Shown piece after piece: positions 48,308 to 59,431 of a stretch of DNA of 64,000 bases. Positions within the stretch are counted from its first letter, which is position 1; each line of letters starts with the position of its first letter. The stretch is taken from assembly GCA_037074615.1 (NCBI GenBank), contig CM073557.1, forward strand, positions 10,742,501 through 10,806,500, given 5' to 3'. The position numbers and the translations under genes were made by a program. The stretch comes from Leucaena leucocephala (Eukaryota; Streptophyta; Magnoliopsida; Fabales; Fabaceae). Under the pieces are notes generated by a model. The model saw only the letters and a list, made by a program, of their open reading frames with translations, searched no databases and was not told the origin of the DNA.

Positions 48308-50180
48308 TGTTGGAAATCGTGCCCTAGGGGCCAATCATTGTCTTATGAACATTATTGATTTATGAATTTATTAATTGAGTTATCATATTATTTGCATATT
48401 TACTATGATGACCATCCTTGGATAATTCATGATATTATCCTAAATGTCCCTGGTCGATCATCTATGTGGGAGCACAGATGAAATAAGACCAGTATGACTT
48501 TGAAGATGTATAGAGATATAAATCAAAGTCATAAGCACATGTAAGAGTACATGGTGTTGGAACGACCCGCTATGAGAGAACTGCATGGTTAACGTCATAA
48601 GCTTCTCTCATATACAAACCATGTCAATATGCCCTTTGACCTGAGATCATCATGGATTCCTACATGACAAAACGCTCAGCTTTGACCTAGTCAAAAGTCA
48701 CTTTTGACCGAGTGATCATAAAGACTATGTTCGGGCTTAGTGGTTTTTCATGCGGAGGAATGTGAATGGTCAAGATGGAATTTGTCCCTCACATTCGTGG
48801 AGAGATATTACTGGGCCCCTCGATGAGTGAGTCTGAGAAATGTATGGCCATACTGTAATGGAAAGGTAGTTCCATTTCTATAGTCAGACTACTCAGGGAT
48901 CGAGAAAGTAACGGTCAGGAATAGGAGGATGACATTATCCATGCCTCATCCATGACCAAAATATCGCGTGACAGAAGGGACATGATATGGTTGTATAAAA
49001 GGTTACATCGTTTATCGATCCTCATATGATTTGGGTAGTTGTTATGTCTTGCTAGAGACCGCTTGCGACTTGTGGGCTAGTATAGCAAATGGCCCACTGC
49101 CAACTTCATATGGGCCTACAGGGTCGCACACAAAATAGCCCAACACGAGCTATGATGTCCAGATTCATTGAATCTAAGACATGTCCAGATTCAATGAAAG
49201 ATCCAGGTGAATGTATATATATTTATTTATATTTATATTCGTATATATATAAATTCGTATATATATATTATATATATGAGATATATGAGATTTAATTTAT
49301 AAGGATAAATTAAATCCCTATCACGTTTGAATTCGAAATTCAAATTGATAGGATATCTCATATAAGAGATATTTATAAGATTTAATTTATAAGGATAAAT
49401 TAAATCTCTATCACGTTTGAAATTCGAAATTCAAATTGATAGGATATCTCATATAAGAGATATTTATAAGATTTAATTTATAAGGATAAATTAAATCTCT
49501 ATCACGTTTGAAATTCGAAATTTAAATTGATAGGATATCTCAAATTTGATTTATGAGAATAAATCAAAAATAGTTCAGTCTCATCTTTATTTAAAATTAA
49601 ATAAATGGGTAATTAAATCTGTGGGACGGATTTGATATTATTTTATTTAATTAGTTTCTTATAAAATCATACAATATATGATATTGTATTATTTTGGAAT
49701 TAATATAAGATTAACTCCAAAATCCAATTCGGTTGACAGAGAAAAACGCATAGCATCCTATATATCTGATTTTAGGAGCTGCGTTTTAAAGAGAGAAACA
49801 CACATAGAACAAAAAAGGCCGAAGGGGACTCTGCAAAAGGTTTGCAGATAAGAAACTGCCGAAATAGAGACGGAGAGGACGAACTCTTGAGAAAGCCCTG
49901 GAGGGACAAGAGACGCTAGCACGTCGTTCGTGGTTGAAAAGCTGTTCGTGTGGATACCAGTAGAGGAAGCCGACCTGAGTCGTCGACTTCTTGTGATCAG
50001 AAAGGGAGCACGAGCCGCAGAGCGAAGCTGTGAACGTCGTGACCGAAAGCTGTGGAAGTCACTGAGGCACATTAAGGGTAATACTTCTTCCCACTTGACT
50101 TAAACACATACGGTAGATCCTGGCAAGGAATGGAAAAATTTTTAAATTAATTTCCGCTGCGTGTCTTCCAATTCCTTACA
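48308..50180 (+). mobile_element. solo LTR-X (copy 2), TSD GAACC
   Basis: 1,873 bp, TGTTGGAAATCG to CCTTACA, flanked by GAACC (48303-48307 and 50181-50185). Collinear with copy 1 at 14504-16206; the extra length is mainly two additional units of a 90-bp internal repeat. No coding region; the frames at 49089-49295 and 49758-50072 lie within the LTR. Confidence 0.96.
49289..49545 (+). repeat. 90-bp tandem repeat inside LTR-X copy 2
   Basis: About 2.8 units of 90-91 bp starting GATTTAATTTATAAGG at 49289, 49379 and 49470. Copy 1 has a single unit (about 15470-15545). It lies just downstream of the TATATA stretch. Confidence 0.88.
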
Positions 50181-50185
50181 GAACC

Positions 50186-50680
50186 ATATAAGATGAGTGG
50201 AGAAGGTTTATGGTATCACACCAAGATCTTGACTTTAAGGTAAATTGCTTTCACCATTAACTTAGTATAAAAAAATATTTTGATTTAATTTACTTCACTG
50301 ACTCAATTTACTTTGATTTCTTTTCATAGAAATTAAGTGTTGTAAATAAAGAAAGACAATCTAAAAATCTGTACTAGCATTACATGTCTTGTGGGGGTTA
50401 CTAGATGATTGAGGAGAGAATCATGGGAGAAGATTTGAAGGCAATGTAGGAAGATGCGAAATCAAATCCTAGCATTGTTGTTCAGTCTCCACCTTCACCC
50501 CAGCGCCACAGAAAATAGAAGGAATAGAGGATAAAGAAGGGCCAATATATAAATTCAACGATTTTTGAGATTACTGAAAAAATTGAAGTAGTTAAGTTGT
50601 AGTTATGTTCCTTACATATTGTAATTTTCATTCATTACTTAAATGTTACAAGATGTACTAGTCAAGGTTCCTTCACTCAA
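50186..50680. other. unassigned, probably decayed transposon
   Basis: Continues from the solo LTR flank. Short exon-like pieces and GTAAAT/GTAAGT words, but no recognisable domain. Confidence 0.35.
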
Positions 50681-51600
50681 AGTGGAAGGATGTACTTAAA
50701 TATTGGCTTCGGCAATTAGGATTCCTAATCACCCCAGTCGTGTTAGAGGGGAAGGAAAGACAATTAGCTCACCTAATACTTTGGAAGAACTTCACGAACT
50801 CCTCTAGAAATCAATCCAGTGATGAGTTCATGCCTAAAGTTTGAGAGCAAGTTCGTCAAGACCTTGAGTCCCAGATCGAAGCCCAACTTCGCCAGTCACT
50901 TCTAAAAGAGCTTATGTACAAAAGAAATACAACAAACTAGATAAGAGGATGAGATATGTCGGCAATACAATTAGAGATACCAAATTACCTTATTATCTAG
51001 CAGCAATTATTGAAGGGCAAGTAGCTTAATTATATATTTATACATATTTATATTGCTAATAATTATTGTGTCATCCAACACCATTTAAATCTCTTTTATA
51101 TTACAGTTGTCATTGGAGTCTATGTGTTCCTTGCCCCATTGAGAACATTGTCTATTGGTTTGATTCATTAGGTTGGGGTCCAAATTAATCAGATGGAAGG
51201 AGTCATCAACATGTAAGTTTGTTTGTAAAGAGTTGGTTTTTAACTTGAATATCTTTTGATTTTCATTTAATGATAGGGCTCTAAAGACATATTATATAAC
51301 AAGTGGGAAGCACGAAGGTAAAAATGGTCCAACAGCTTGGATACAACCAAAGGTAAGTAGTCTGAACTCAAGTTCATGTATGAAATTATTCATAGTGGAC
51401 ATACTAACAAATTCGAAGAGGTAAGTGCAAATAATTTTAGTTTTGTTATAGTTGTTGAATTTTTCAATTGAATTGTTCCTTACTTTACTCTCCATAGATT
51501 TAAATTAGTTCATTTCCCAAATTGCAGATTTTTGGTAATGAGGACTCCTACACAGACAAAGATACGGGACCTTTTGGCACCAAGAGTTATGGTATGAGAG
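50681..51600 (+). pseudogene. Ulp1-type protease region of a DNA transposon, decayed
   Basis: Exon-like pieces separated by GT...AG introns. 50682 on: WKDVLKYWLRQLGF followed by a Glu/Gln-rich segment (QVRQDLESQIEAQLRQ). 51110-51215: CHWSLCVPCPIENIVYWFDS, the His-Trp and Asp-Ser of a C48 (Ulp1) cysteine protease. 51278-51350: ALKTYYITSGKHE and TAWIQPK. 51359-51420: a degraded SSSCMKLFIVDI, probably around the catalytic Cys. 51526 on: FGNEDSYTDKD. Such ORFs occur in plant CACTA and Mutator-like elements. Several stops make it non-functional. No transposon ends were seen. Confidence 0.6.
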
Positions 51601-51939
51601 AGATGGTTGAGGTCCATAGAGCTAATTTTATGATTTGGCTTAGGATGTTTAGATTATAAAGTTTATGGTTAGCTTTAGAAATTTGAGCTTTTGCAATTGA
51701 GGTTTAGAGTAGTTATAGACTACTTGCATTGTTTAGGTTATAAAGTTTATTGAATATTGTAATGGTGTTCAATTTTTATGAAGTAATGTTATTCAATGTA
51801 GATTCCTACTTTTCACGTGAAAACTGTCCTACTTTTCACGTCTCTCTATTTTTATGTACCCCGAAAAAGGGAGGTGAATAAGCCTTTAAAATAAAGATAA
51901 AAAATATTTGTTGTCCAATTAATTAATAGGTCATATATT
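51601..51939. other. spacer, no gene seen
   Basis: AT-rich sequence between the transposon relic and block B. A short inverted or direct pair CTACTTTTCACGT (51808 and 51830) is the only structure noticed. Confidence 0.5.
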
Positions 51940-52254
51940 AAGAATAGAAGAATTAAAAAGGAAGAACTAAAATATTAATTTTTTAAATAAAAGATTGTCT
52001 ATGAAATATAAATGAACTATATATAAATATAAAGGAAAAAGTTTGCCGAATTTGACTACATATATAGTAAGTTTTATTACATGAATTCAAGTAGAAAATA
52101 AAATGTTTGCAATAAAAACATACATATATAAGCAAGCATTATATTCAACAGAGTTCCACTCAAACATGCAAACATTTAAAGCAAACACAGAAAAAACCCA
52201 AATAACATTATAATAAGATATTTGTCATTGCCAGCAGAAACATACAAGAGACAC

Positions 52255-53977
52255 CTAGTTATCCATGGGAAACCAGAGACGAAGCTCCAAATCAACTTCA
52301 GCATTGCGAGCAATAGCACTAACCCTCTTCTTCAACCCTTTAAAGGCAACAGTGCTTTTGTCAACATTATTTGCAATTGGGAAAAGCTTTAGGGTTTTTG
52401 GTGGGCTCATATTCTTCTTCACCAACTGGTTTGCAGAGGTTGAGCTGTTGAAATTCGTAGCATAGCCCTCATGTTGTGGTTGCATGTTGCATGATGCATG
52501 CAGAGTGACCTAGTTGACATGGCCTACATATGTACATCAATAACACATGAGAACCCATCAATGTTTGATCAATCAAGGAACAATAACTTATTTAATCAAT
52601 GATGCAATATGTGTTTGTATATATACATCACTACAAAAAAAAAAGACAATTACCAACGGAATTAGCAACTAAAAATTATTCCGTCACTATTTTCCAATAG
52701 ATTACCGACAGAAATTCCGTCGCTAACTATGCCAAATGAATTACCAACAGGTTATTGACGGAATTTAGTGACAGACATATTTCATGGCTAATTCCGTTGG
52801 AAAATCTAATTAGCGACGGCATTTTTCAACAGAACATTTCCTTTGCTAAATTTCATCTGTAATTCCGTTACTAAATTCCGTCACTAAATTTTAGGATAAC
52901 CTATTTCAGGTTCGTGACGGAAATTTTAATGGAATATTTTCCATCTACAATTTCCGTCACAAACCAAGTTAACGATGGAATTGTCACGACAATTTTTTTG
53001 TAGTGCTTGAATATATCATAAAATTTAAAATTACTAAATAATAAAATATTTTTTATTATAGTTGTTCATATATTATATTAAGCCAAAAAAAATAGTTGTT
53101 CATATATTATAAATTTTATTAAAAAAAAAAGGTCAAGAATAACAAATCAATTAAAGAAAAAGATTGGAGAAATCACATGATTCAAATTGAAAGTGCAGAA
53201 CTATTAAGGTGAATTTAATGTGAATGCTATCAGTAGTTGAATGTAATTATAGTTATAAGACCCATCAGAGTGGCAATATTTGTAATTTAAATCACATTCA
53301 AGGCGTTATTATTTGATTTTATTTCATTAATTCAAAGTATTATGTTCCCAGATTTTGCGGAAGTTCTGAGGATAAGATCCAAGATATGTATCAGGTTCAT
53401 CTTGGAATAACTGTATTGAAAATGGTGACGGTAGATCACCGATAATCAAACTGATTACATTTTTTTATTTAATTCAATATTTTCTTTTTAGATGCTTCAA
53501 ATCAATACATTGATGTTAGCCTCCATCCATGATACTAAACAGAGATCAAAGTGATTTCATCTCTTTTTAAAATTCTTAGAAACAAGTAAACAAGCAACTA
53601 ATGAGAGAAATGACTGTGTGAATGTGAAAATGCAAGAAAATTATTGCAAACAAGATTAAAGGAACAAGCCCATACTCTTTAGGAATCCAAGGATCTAAAC
53701 TATTAGCTGCTTGTTGCAGTAAGGAAGTATTTGGCCTATCAACAGCATGTGCACTAGCAGCAGCAATTTGATCTTCGAAAGCCCAAACGAAGCCATTGGT
53801 TTGACCAAAAAGATCTGTAGTATTGTTGTTGAGATTAGGCTTTGGAGAGCATTTCTCGTTTCTAATTTAGGTTTTCTTTGAGAATGCATAAGTTTTTTAT
53901 TACAGGGCTTTTTTGGATTTCAAAGATCTAGGGGATGATGAAGAAGATATTGTGAGATCAAGAACTTCCTTTTACAT
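52255..53977 (-). pseudogene. EAR-motif gene paralogue, dead copy
   Basis: Collinear with the gene at 19448-21170. At the equivalent start (53977) the codon after ATG is TAA, where the intact copy has GAA. Exon 1 has further stops where the Ser-rich basic part should be, and has lost the counterpart of the CDECYDPP region. SLLQQAANSLDPWIPKEYG is still recognisable (about 53670-53725). The donor GT of the intact copy is GC here. Exon 2 (52255 to about 52527) keeps PPKTLKLFPI, FKGLKKR and DLELRLWFPMDN, but an insertion after the acceptor (about 52450-52500, ATGCAACATGCAACC) shifts the frame. The end with the EAR motif is well kept, so an alternative transcript making only the C-terminal part cannot be excluded. 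Confidence 0.85.
52629..53005. mobile_element. CACTA-like MITE in intron of dead paralogue (copy B)
   Basis: 377 bp, CACTACAAAAAA to TTTTTTTGTAGTG, filled with TTCCGTCGCTAA-like repeats. Same element and position as 19801-20223. Confidence 0.9.
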
Positions 53978-54049
53978 TGCTCAAGAACCGAGAGAAAACA
54001 AGAAAGATCAAGAGATTAAAGGGATGATGTTGAATAAGCTTGAGTCAAC

Positions 54050-54056
54050 ATTTATA
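54050..54056 (-). promoter_or_regulatory. TATA box of dead EAR paralogue
   Basis: TATAAAT on the - strand in the same context (GCATATAAATGTTGACTC) as at 21249-21255. Confidence 0.5.
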
Positions 54057-54775
54057 TGCATACAACTTTGCAATTGACAATTTTGGCCCTTAAATAAGGA
54101 CATTTTTAAGGTTAGATCCAAAATATTAGATATTATATAAAAAAAGTTGAAAAAACCATTATGAAGGTATCTATACTTTCCCTTAATTTTTAATTTGGTA
54201 CATATGCTATCTTTTCTTTTTCTTTTTCTTTTTTTATATATTAGATATGCTATTTTCCTCCTTATTAAATTCATTAGTTTTGATCCATTAGCATAATTAG
54301 CTTCTTTACATATGGCTAGTAGTGCTAATAGAGTAAAGTTACATAGATTAATAGTACAAATCAAGCAAATTAAATAATTGAATGAAAAAATAATGCAAGT
54401 ACCATGTTAAAAATTAAGAGAAAGAATATGTATCTCTCCAACATTCCCGAAAAAAGTTAAATTCATATTAAATGTATAAATGTAAAACATAAGTTCCTTT
54501 AACATTTAATTAGAAGACTATTCTATGACTTTAAGAAGAACCTATATATGCTAATTTTGGAAAGTAAAATTTCTACGACCATTTAAATTAATTATAACTT
54601 TAAACTTTAATCATTGATTAGAGAATGATGTGGTGTTTATATTCAATAAATTGTATAGAGAATGATGACAGTATATAATTGATTGGTTAATTAACTTAAA
54701 TAAATTGTTTTAATCATAACTTGCTCATTATGTGTACAAGGGCTTTCTAGAAATTACAAAGTTCAAAAACAGTGC

Positions 54776-56988
54776 GGTCAATATCTCCCCTACTGGGAAA
54801 CTCCATCTCAATAAATATAACATCTCTTGATTATATTTTAGTCACTGTTCTATTTTCAATTTCACTTATGAATATATATCCTTTTGAGGGTTTAGAGTAC
54901 CTTATAAAAATACATTTCTTCCCTCTATGACTCAATTTCCCATGTCTATGAGAATTGTTATTGATATATGCCGCCGAGCCCCAAGGTAGATCTGGCTGAC
55001 GTTTAGTCTATAACTCGCAGGGTATGGAAGCGACTGACTTTGAGGGCACAAGGTTAAGTATGAAGGTTGTTGTCAATAAAACATCACCCCAATGTGAAAT
55101 TGAAAAGTTTGCCTGAGCCATCAGAGACCTAACCATGTCTAGAAGAGTTCTATTTCTTCTTTCGGCAACCCTATTCTGTTGACGTGTGCCAGGGATAGTT
55201 AGTTGCCTAATAATCCCTTTTTCTTCACAGACCTATTTGAATTCATTTGAAAGGTATTCACGACCTCGATCAGTACGTAATGTCTTGATTCTATTGTCCA
55301 TTTGATTCTCTACTTTATTTATGATAATCTAAAGCACTCTAGTGCCTCGGACTTATGTGAAATCAAATAGACATGACCATATCATGAAAAATTGTTAATA
55401 AAGTTAATGAAATACCAAGCTCCGTGTCTCACCCTCACACTCATTGGACCGGAAATATCAAAATGGATTAATTGCAATAGGTTTTCGGCTCGTATTCCCT
55501 TACCGAATCGTTTCGTGATAGCCTTACCAGCTAGACAGCTTTCGCATAATGATATATCCATGTTAGGGATCAACCCCAACAAGCCTTTTTTAGCCAGTTT
55601 AATCATTTTGTTTTGATTAATATATCATAGTCTAGGATGCCAAATATTCATATTAGGATTATTCGAAGTAATAGCAAAGCAATCATGAACATTAAAATCA
55701 CTAGCAAGATCCAAAATAAAGCACTTTTGAAATCGAAAAGCTAAACCATAAAATATTAAGTTGCTACAAATGTCTGCAACTTTACCATGAAAGTTTACAT
55801 TAAACCCAAAGTCTAATAAGAAAATTATAGAAATTAAATTCTGTCGAATATCAGGAGTATGAAGCATATCATGCAGCATCAAGGTCTTTCCACCACACAA
55901 AACAAGTTTACAAGTGCCAATACCTTGAACCTCGATCCTTGCATTATTGCCAACAAAAAGCCACTTGCTTTGAAATTTCAACTGACGGTATTCTATGAAA
56001 GACCCTCTATCTTGACTTAGGAGGTATATAGAGCCTGAGTCAATAATCTAAGGAAAAAAATAGGTTCTGTCAAAAAAACAGTGCTAGAAACAAATGAGAC
56101 ATGTGAATTCACATAATTCACTGTTACTTTTCTTCTCTCGGCCTGTTTAGAACAGTCATGTGCGAAATGTCCCATATTGTGATAGGCAAAGCATTTGACC
56201 TTCTTTAGGTCTATCTTTTTCTTGCCTCATTTCTTTCCCTTTTTCTTATACTATTGCTTGCCATTCTTGGGTGGAGGACCGCCTTTCTTTCCATTTTTAT
56301 GAAATTTCTTGCCCTTTTTGAATTTAGGCTTTGATTGGGAAGAACCAGCACTTTCAGTCTAATAGGCAGTCCAGTGGCCATATAAGCCTCCAGGCGTTCA
56401 TCTTCTAGCTCCAAATGCTTAGCTACATCATTGAAAGTGATGATATTTGCATTATGGGTCAGATTGACTTTCATGTGCTCCCAATTGGCAGGGAGCGACC
56501 TGATGACAGCTTGTACTTGCTGCTTGTCAGATAGATTATGTCCAGCTTCCTTCAGTTCATGAATTATTGTGGACATCTCTCGTACATGTTACCTCATAGG
56601 ATTATTTGGTTTTAGCTTATAGGTATCGAATTTAATTGTCAACCTTCTAAACTTAGTTGTGGACACTCCCCCAAACTTATCCTTTAAGGCAATCCATATT
56701 GCTTATGCCATTTTATGTGTCTCAAACTCACACATTAAATCATCAACCATTGCACTCACAGGGTGATTTTGAGATGCTATTCTTCCTTTTTCAGGATAGG
56801 TATGCTTCTTGGTCTCTCCTGTGCTAGGCCATATTTCTAGCCCCAGGCTCTACAATGGCCATTGTTAATGGCTCAATTGCATCCTGTTCTTCTAGAATAT
56901 ATTGGATCTTTCGGTAACAAATATCTCAGTTGTCCCCGTTGAGTTTTTCCCCTTTTTTCAATTCAACAATAATGTTCTTTGATGCCAT
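54776..56988 (-). pseudogene. copia B gag-pol relic, truncated
   Basis: From ATG 56988 (MASKNIIVELKKGEKLNG): gag pieces (56211-56576, with HNLSDKQQVQAVIRSLP), a zinc-knuckle remnant near 56150-56190, protease and linker (55625-55981, FQSKWLFVGNN), integrase CESCLAGKA and HFDISGPM (55382-55606), and the start of the segment before RT. Several stops. Closely collinear with copia A 12130-14323. Confidence 0.9.
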
Positions 56989-57439
56989 TGTTCAATATCG
57001 GTTCTATGAAAAACCTTTCCCATATTAATTTATTGAACCATATAACGTTTAAGTGAATTTACATATATATAACACATGTAAAGAATACAATGTCACGTAC
57101 TTTTATTATTTTTTATTAGAAAATAATAATATCACTAGACCCATAGTCAGGAGAATACGTTTGTACCTCCCGTCACAATCACTATCAATGCCATCATTTC
57201 CTATCAAAAATTAATATAAGCATTATTCTCATCAAATATTGCTTTTTAGAATACTCATCATTTAAGAAAAAGATCCCACTTATAAAAAGGTATACATGAA
57301 TCACACTGAGATAAAGAAATGAAATGAAACATGTTTTTCTTGCATATAAGGCATGTAATAAATGACAAGTCTTTATAAAGAAAAAATAATAAAGCATGTC
57401 CTTAAAGTAAAGTAATAGAAATCAAAATACAAATATATG

Positions 57440-58108
57440 TCATTTGATATGAGCTTTACAATATTCTAACATCATTTTTCTTAGCTTCTTAAGCTCACGA
57501 GGCAGCTTTATAAGGTTAGATACAAAGTCTATTGTTCTAAGCCAATTTTTCTTGCTCATGCGTCCTGGTTTGGTCTTGCCTCTGACTCTTGTTGCTCTTA
57601 TATATTCCATTATGACTTTCAAGTAGAATTCAATATTCTTCTTATCTGTCATGCATTCAATTGAATCACCAATCACACCATTAACGCCTTTTATGTTTGT
57701 TAATTTAGTTGTATCTCTTTCATCTATGTTCATGGCTAAAGTAGGTGTTAAAGGTTGGTTCACTTCTTCTCCATCCTCAACTTGAGATTCACTACTAAGA
57801 GTAGGCACCATCTTGGAGTTTAAATCTAAAGACATCATAAAAGGTTGTAAAGGAAGTAGTTCGATGGGAAATAAAGTTTCTGAGCACGGTCCATAATCAT
57901 TTATTTCTTCTGGTTCCTCTTGCGGAACTTCCTCCATCAACTCCTCTGGGTCTTCTTCAGAAAGTTCATCAAGATTTTATTATGGATCCTCCTCAGGTCC
58001 CCCCTCGGGGTCCTCTTGAAGTTTTTCCTCTAGGTTATTGACCTCATACAAGAATAAGATGTCATTATTTAAAGTTTATCCCAGAGGTTCAGTGCTAGAT
58101 GAAGTCAT
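57440..58108 (-). pseudogene. extra acidic ORF upstream of copia B gag
   Basis: Starts MTSSSTEPLG at 58108 and runs to TGA at 57440-57442 in one frame, about 222 codons with three stops near its start. The last 166 codons are open. N-terminal part: repeated acidic words (LQEDPEGGPEEDP, LSEEDPEELMEEVPQEEPEE). Middle: VEDGEEVNQPLTPTLAMNI. C-terminus: a basic, probably helical tail (VIMEYIRATRVRGK, LPRELKKLRKMML). Same place and sequence type as 16491-17153. No known domain recognised. Confidence 0.72.
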
Positions 58109-59048
58109 TTTCACCAAAATAATAAAAAATATTAATTATCATAATTTTCTAGAATTTGAAACACTAAAAAACACCAGAAAATACATTAAATATTCATATA
58201 TAGGTCTAGAATTACCCTAAAAATTAGGCAAATTATATATCAAAATAAAAATCTTGATTTAGGGATTTTTAGGAACAAATCGCACCTCAATCAGAGGTCC
58301 CACACTCCCTCACGCGCCCCAAGAAGAAAAATTTTAGAAAAAAATAAAAAATTGAATGAAGCCCACTATCGACAAATACACACGCCAGTCTGGTGCTGCC
58401 ATGTGGCCACTACCACGTGTCAGCCACCAGAATTTCCTCTTTGTTTTTTTTAAACTAAAAAAATCCATTGATCTGACCTAGCCCATTACCCCTACTTCCA
58501 GAACAAATAAAAAACATTTTTTTTGGGAATGGGCTTCTGTTAGGCCAAATTTTTTTTATTGGACTAGGCTGGATGTAGCCCAGTCCACAGGAATAGTGCT
58601 GCATTGGTTTTTTTTTTTCTTCAGGAGTTAAAATGATGCCATTTTGGGATGATCAAAATAGTCCGTTTGGATCATCCCTGACCTCCAGCCGGGTCACACA
58701 GACCCGACTGGAAAACGGGTTAAGTCCGTCATACCCTGACTCATTTTTGGCCATAATTTCTCCGTCCAATGTCCAATTTTGACGTTCTTAGAGTCATTTT
58801 CTTCATTCTTTTCGTGCTCTATGTAATGTGACTAATTTCAAGGCCTAAAAACTCTATTTTATAATGACCCAATTTCAAAACAAAAGTTATCTATTTTGAT
58901 TAACATTGAATATACTTTTGTTTATGGTTTAAATGCATGCTCTATGCATATTATCACTAAATAAACACTCTAAAACAGAAATAAGCATACAAAATAGTGT
59001 ATAACCAAAAAAACAAAAAATCACAAAGAAGCATGCGAAAGTAGAGGA
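58109..59048 (-). other. copia B leader
   Basis: Non-coding, collinear with 17154-17983. It has an extra GGGATGATCAAAA/GGATCATCCC inverted stretch near 58640-58680. Confidence 0.65.
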
Positions 59049-59065
59049 CATGGCTCATGATACCA
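59049..59065 (-). other. copia B primer-binding site
   Basis: TGGTATCATGAGCCATG on the - strand, a one-base insertion variant of the initiator tRNA-Met site. Confidence 0.85.
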
Positions 59066-59066
59066 C

Positions 59067-59431
59067 TAAAGGTTTTGGGCGTACCTAGAATCCTTTGTTC
59101 GACTCACTGAATACCCATACGAAACTGGAGTACTTTAAAAGGCTCACAGTCACGTTTGCACAGCAAATACACCAAAGAAAGTAGCGGCAGAGTATCGGAC
59201 ACCACACCTGAGAGAGATAACACTTGCAAAATGAAAATACAGAACACACATGCTCACCCGTTTTGCTTATGTGTCTCATATATATATGCATGAGTGAAGG
59301 GAAGTAGGTTACTGAAAACTCTCCTCACTCCCCCACGTTCTCCTCCTGCAAAATTGCTAGGTAACTCCCACTTCTTTTCATATGGGGTTTGGGTCTAACC
59401 TACCAAAGATGGATCATCCCACTTTCTAACA
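59067..59431 (-). mobile_element. copia B 5' LTR
   Basis: 365 bp, starting TGTTAGAAAGTGGG on the - strand and ending near CCTTTA before the primer site. Block A shows the uninterrupted flank at about 22760 (TTAGTAACAAGG), matching AGTAACAATATG at 59431-59441. Confidence 0.85.

Larger units (their letters stand above)
54776..59431 (-). mobile_element. copia B: truncated sister of copia A
   Basis: 5' LTR (59067-59431), primer site, leader, extra acidic ORF (57440-58108), gag and the front of pol, then an abrupt end at about 54776 between integrase and RT. The RT, RNase H and 3' LTR are missing, together with about 0.75 kb of block B sequence, so one deletion probably removed both. It lacks the solo LTR-X present in copia A. 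Confidence 0.88.
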
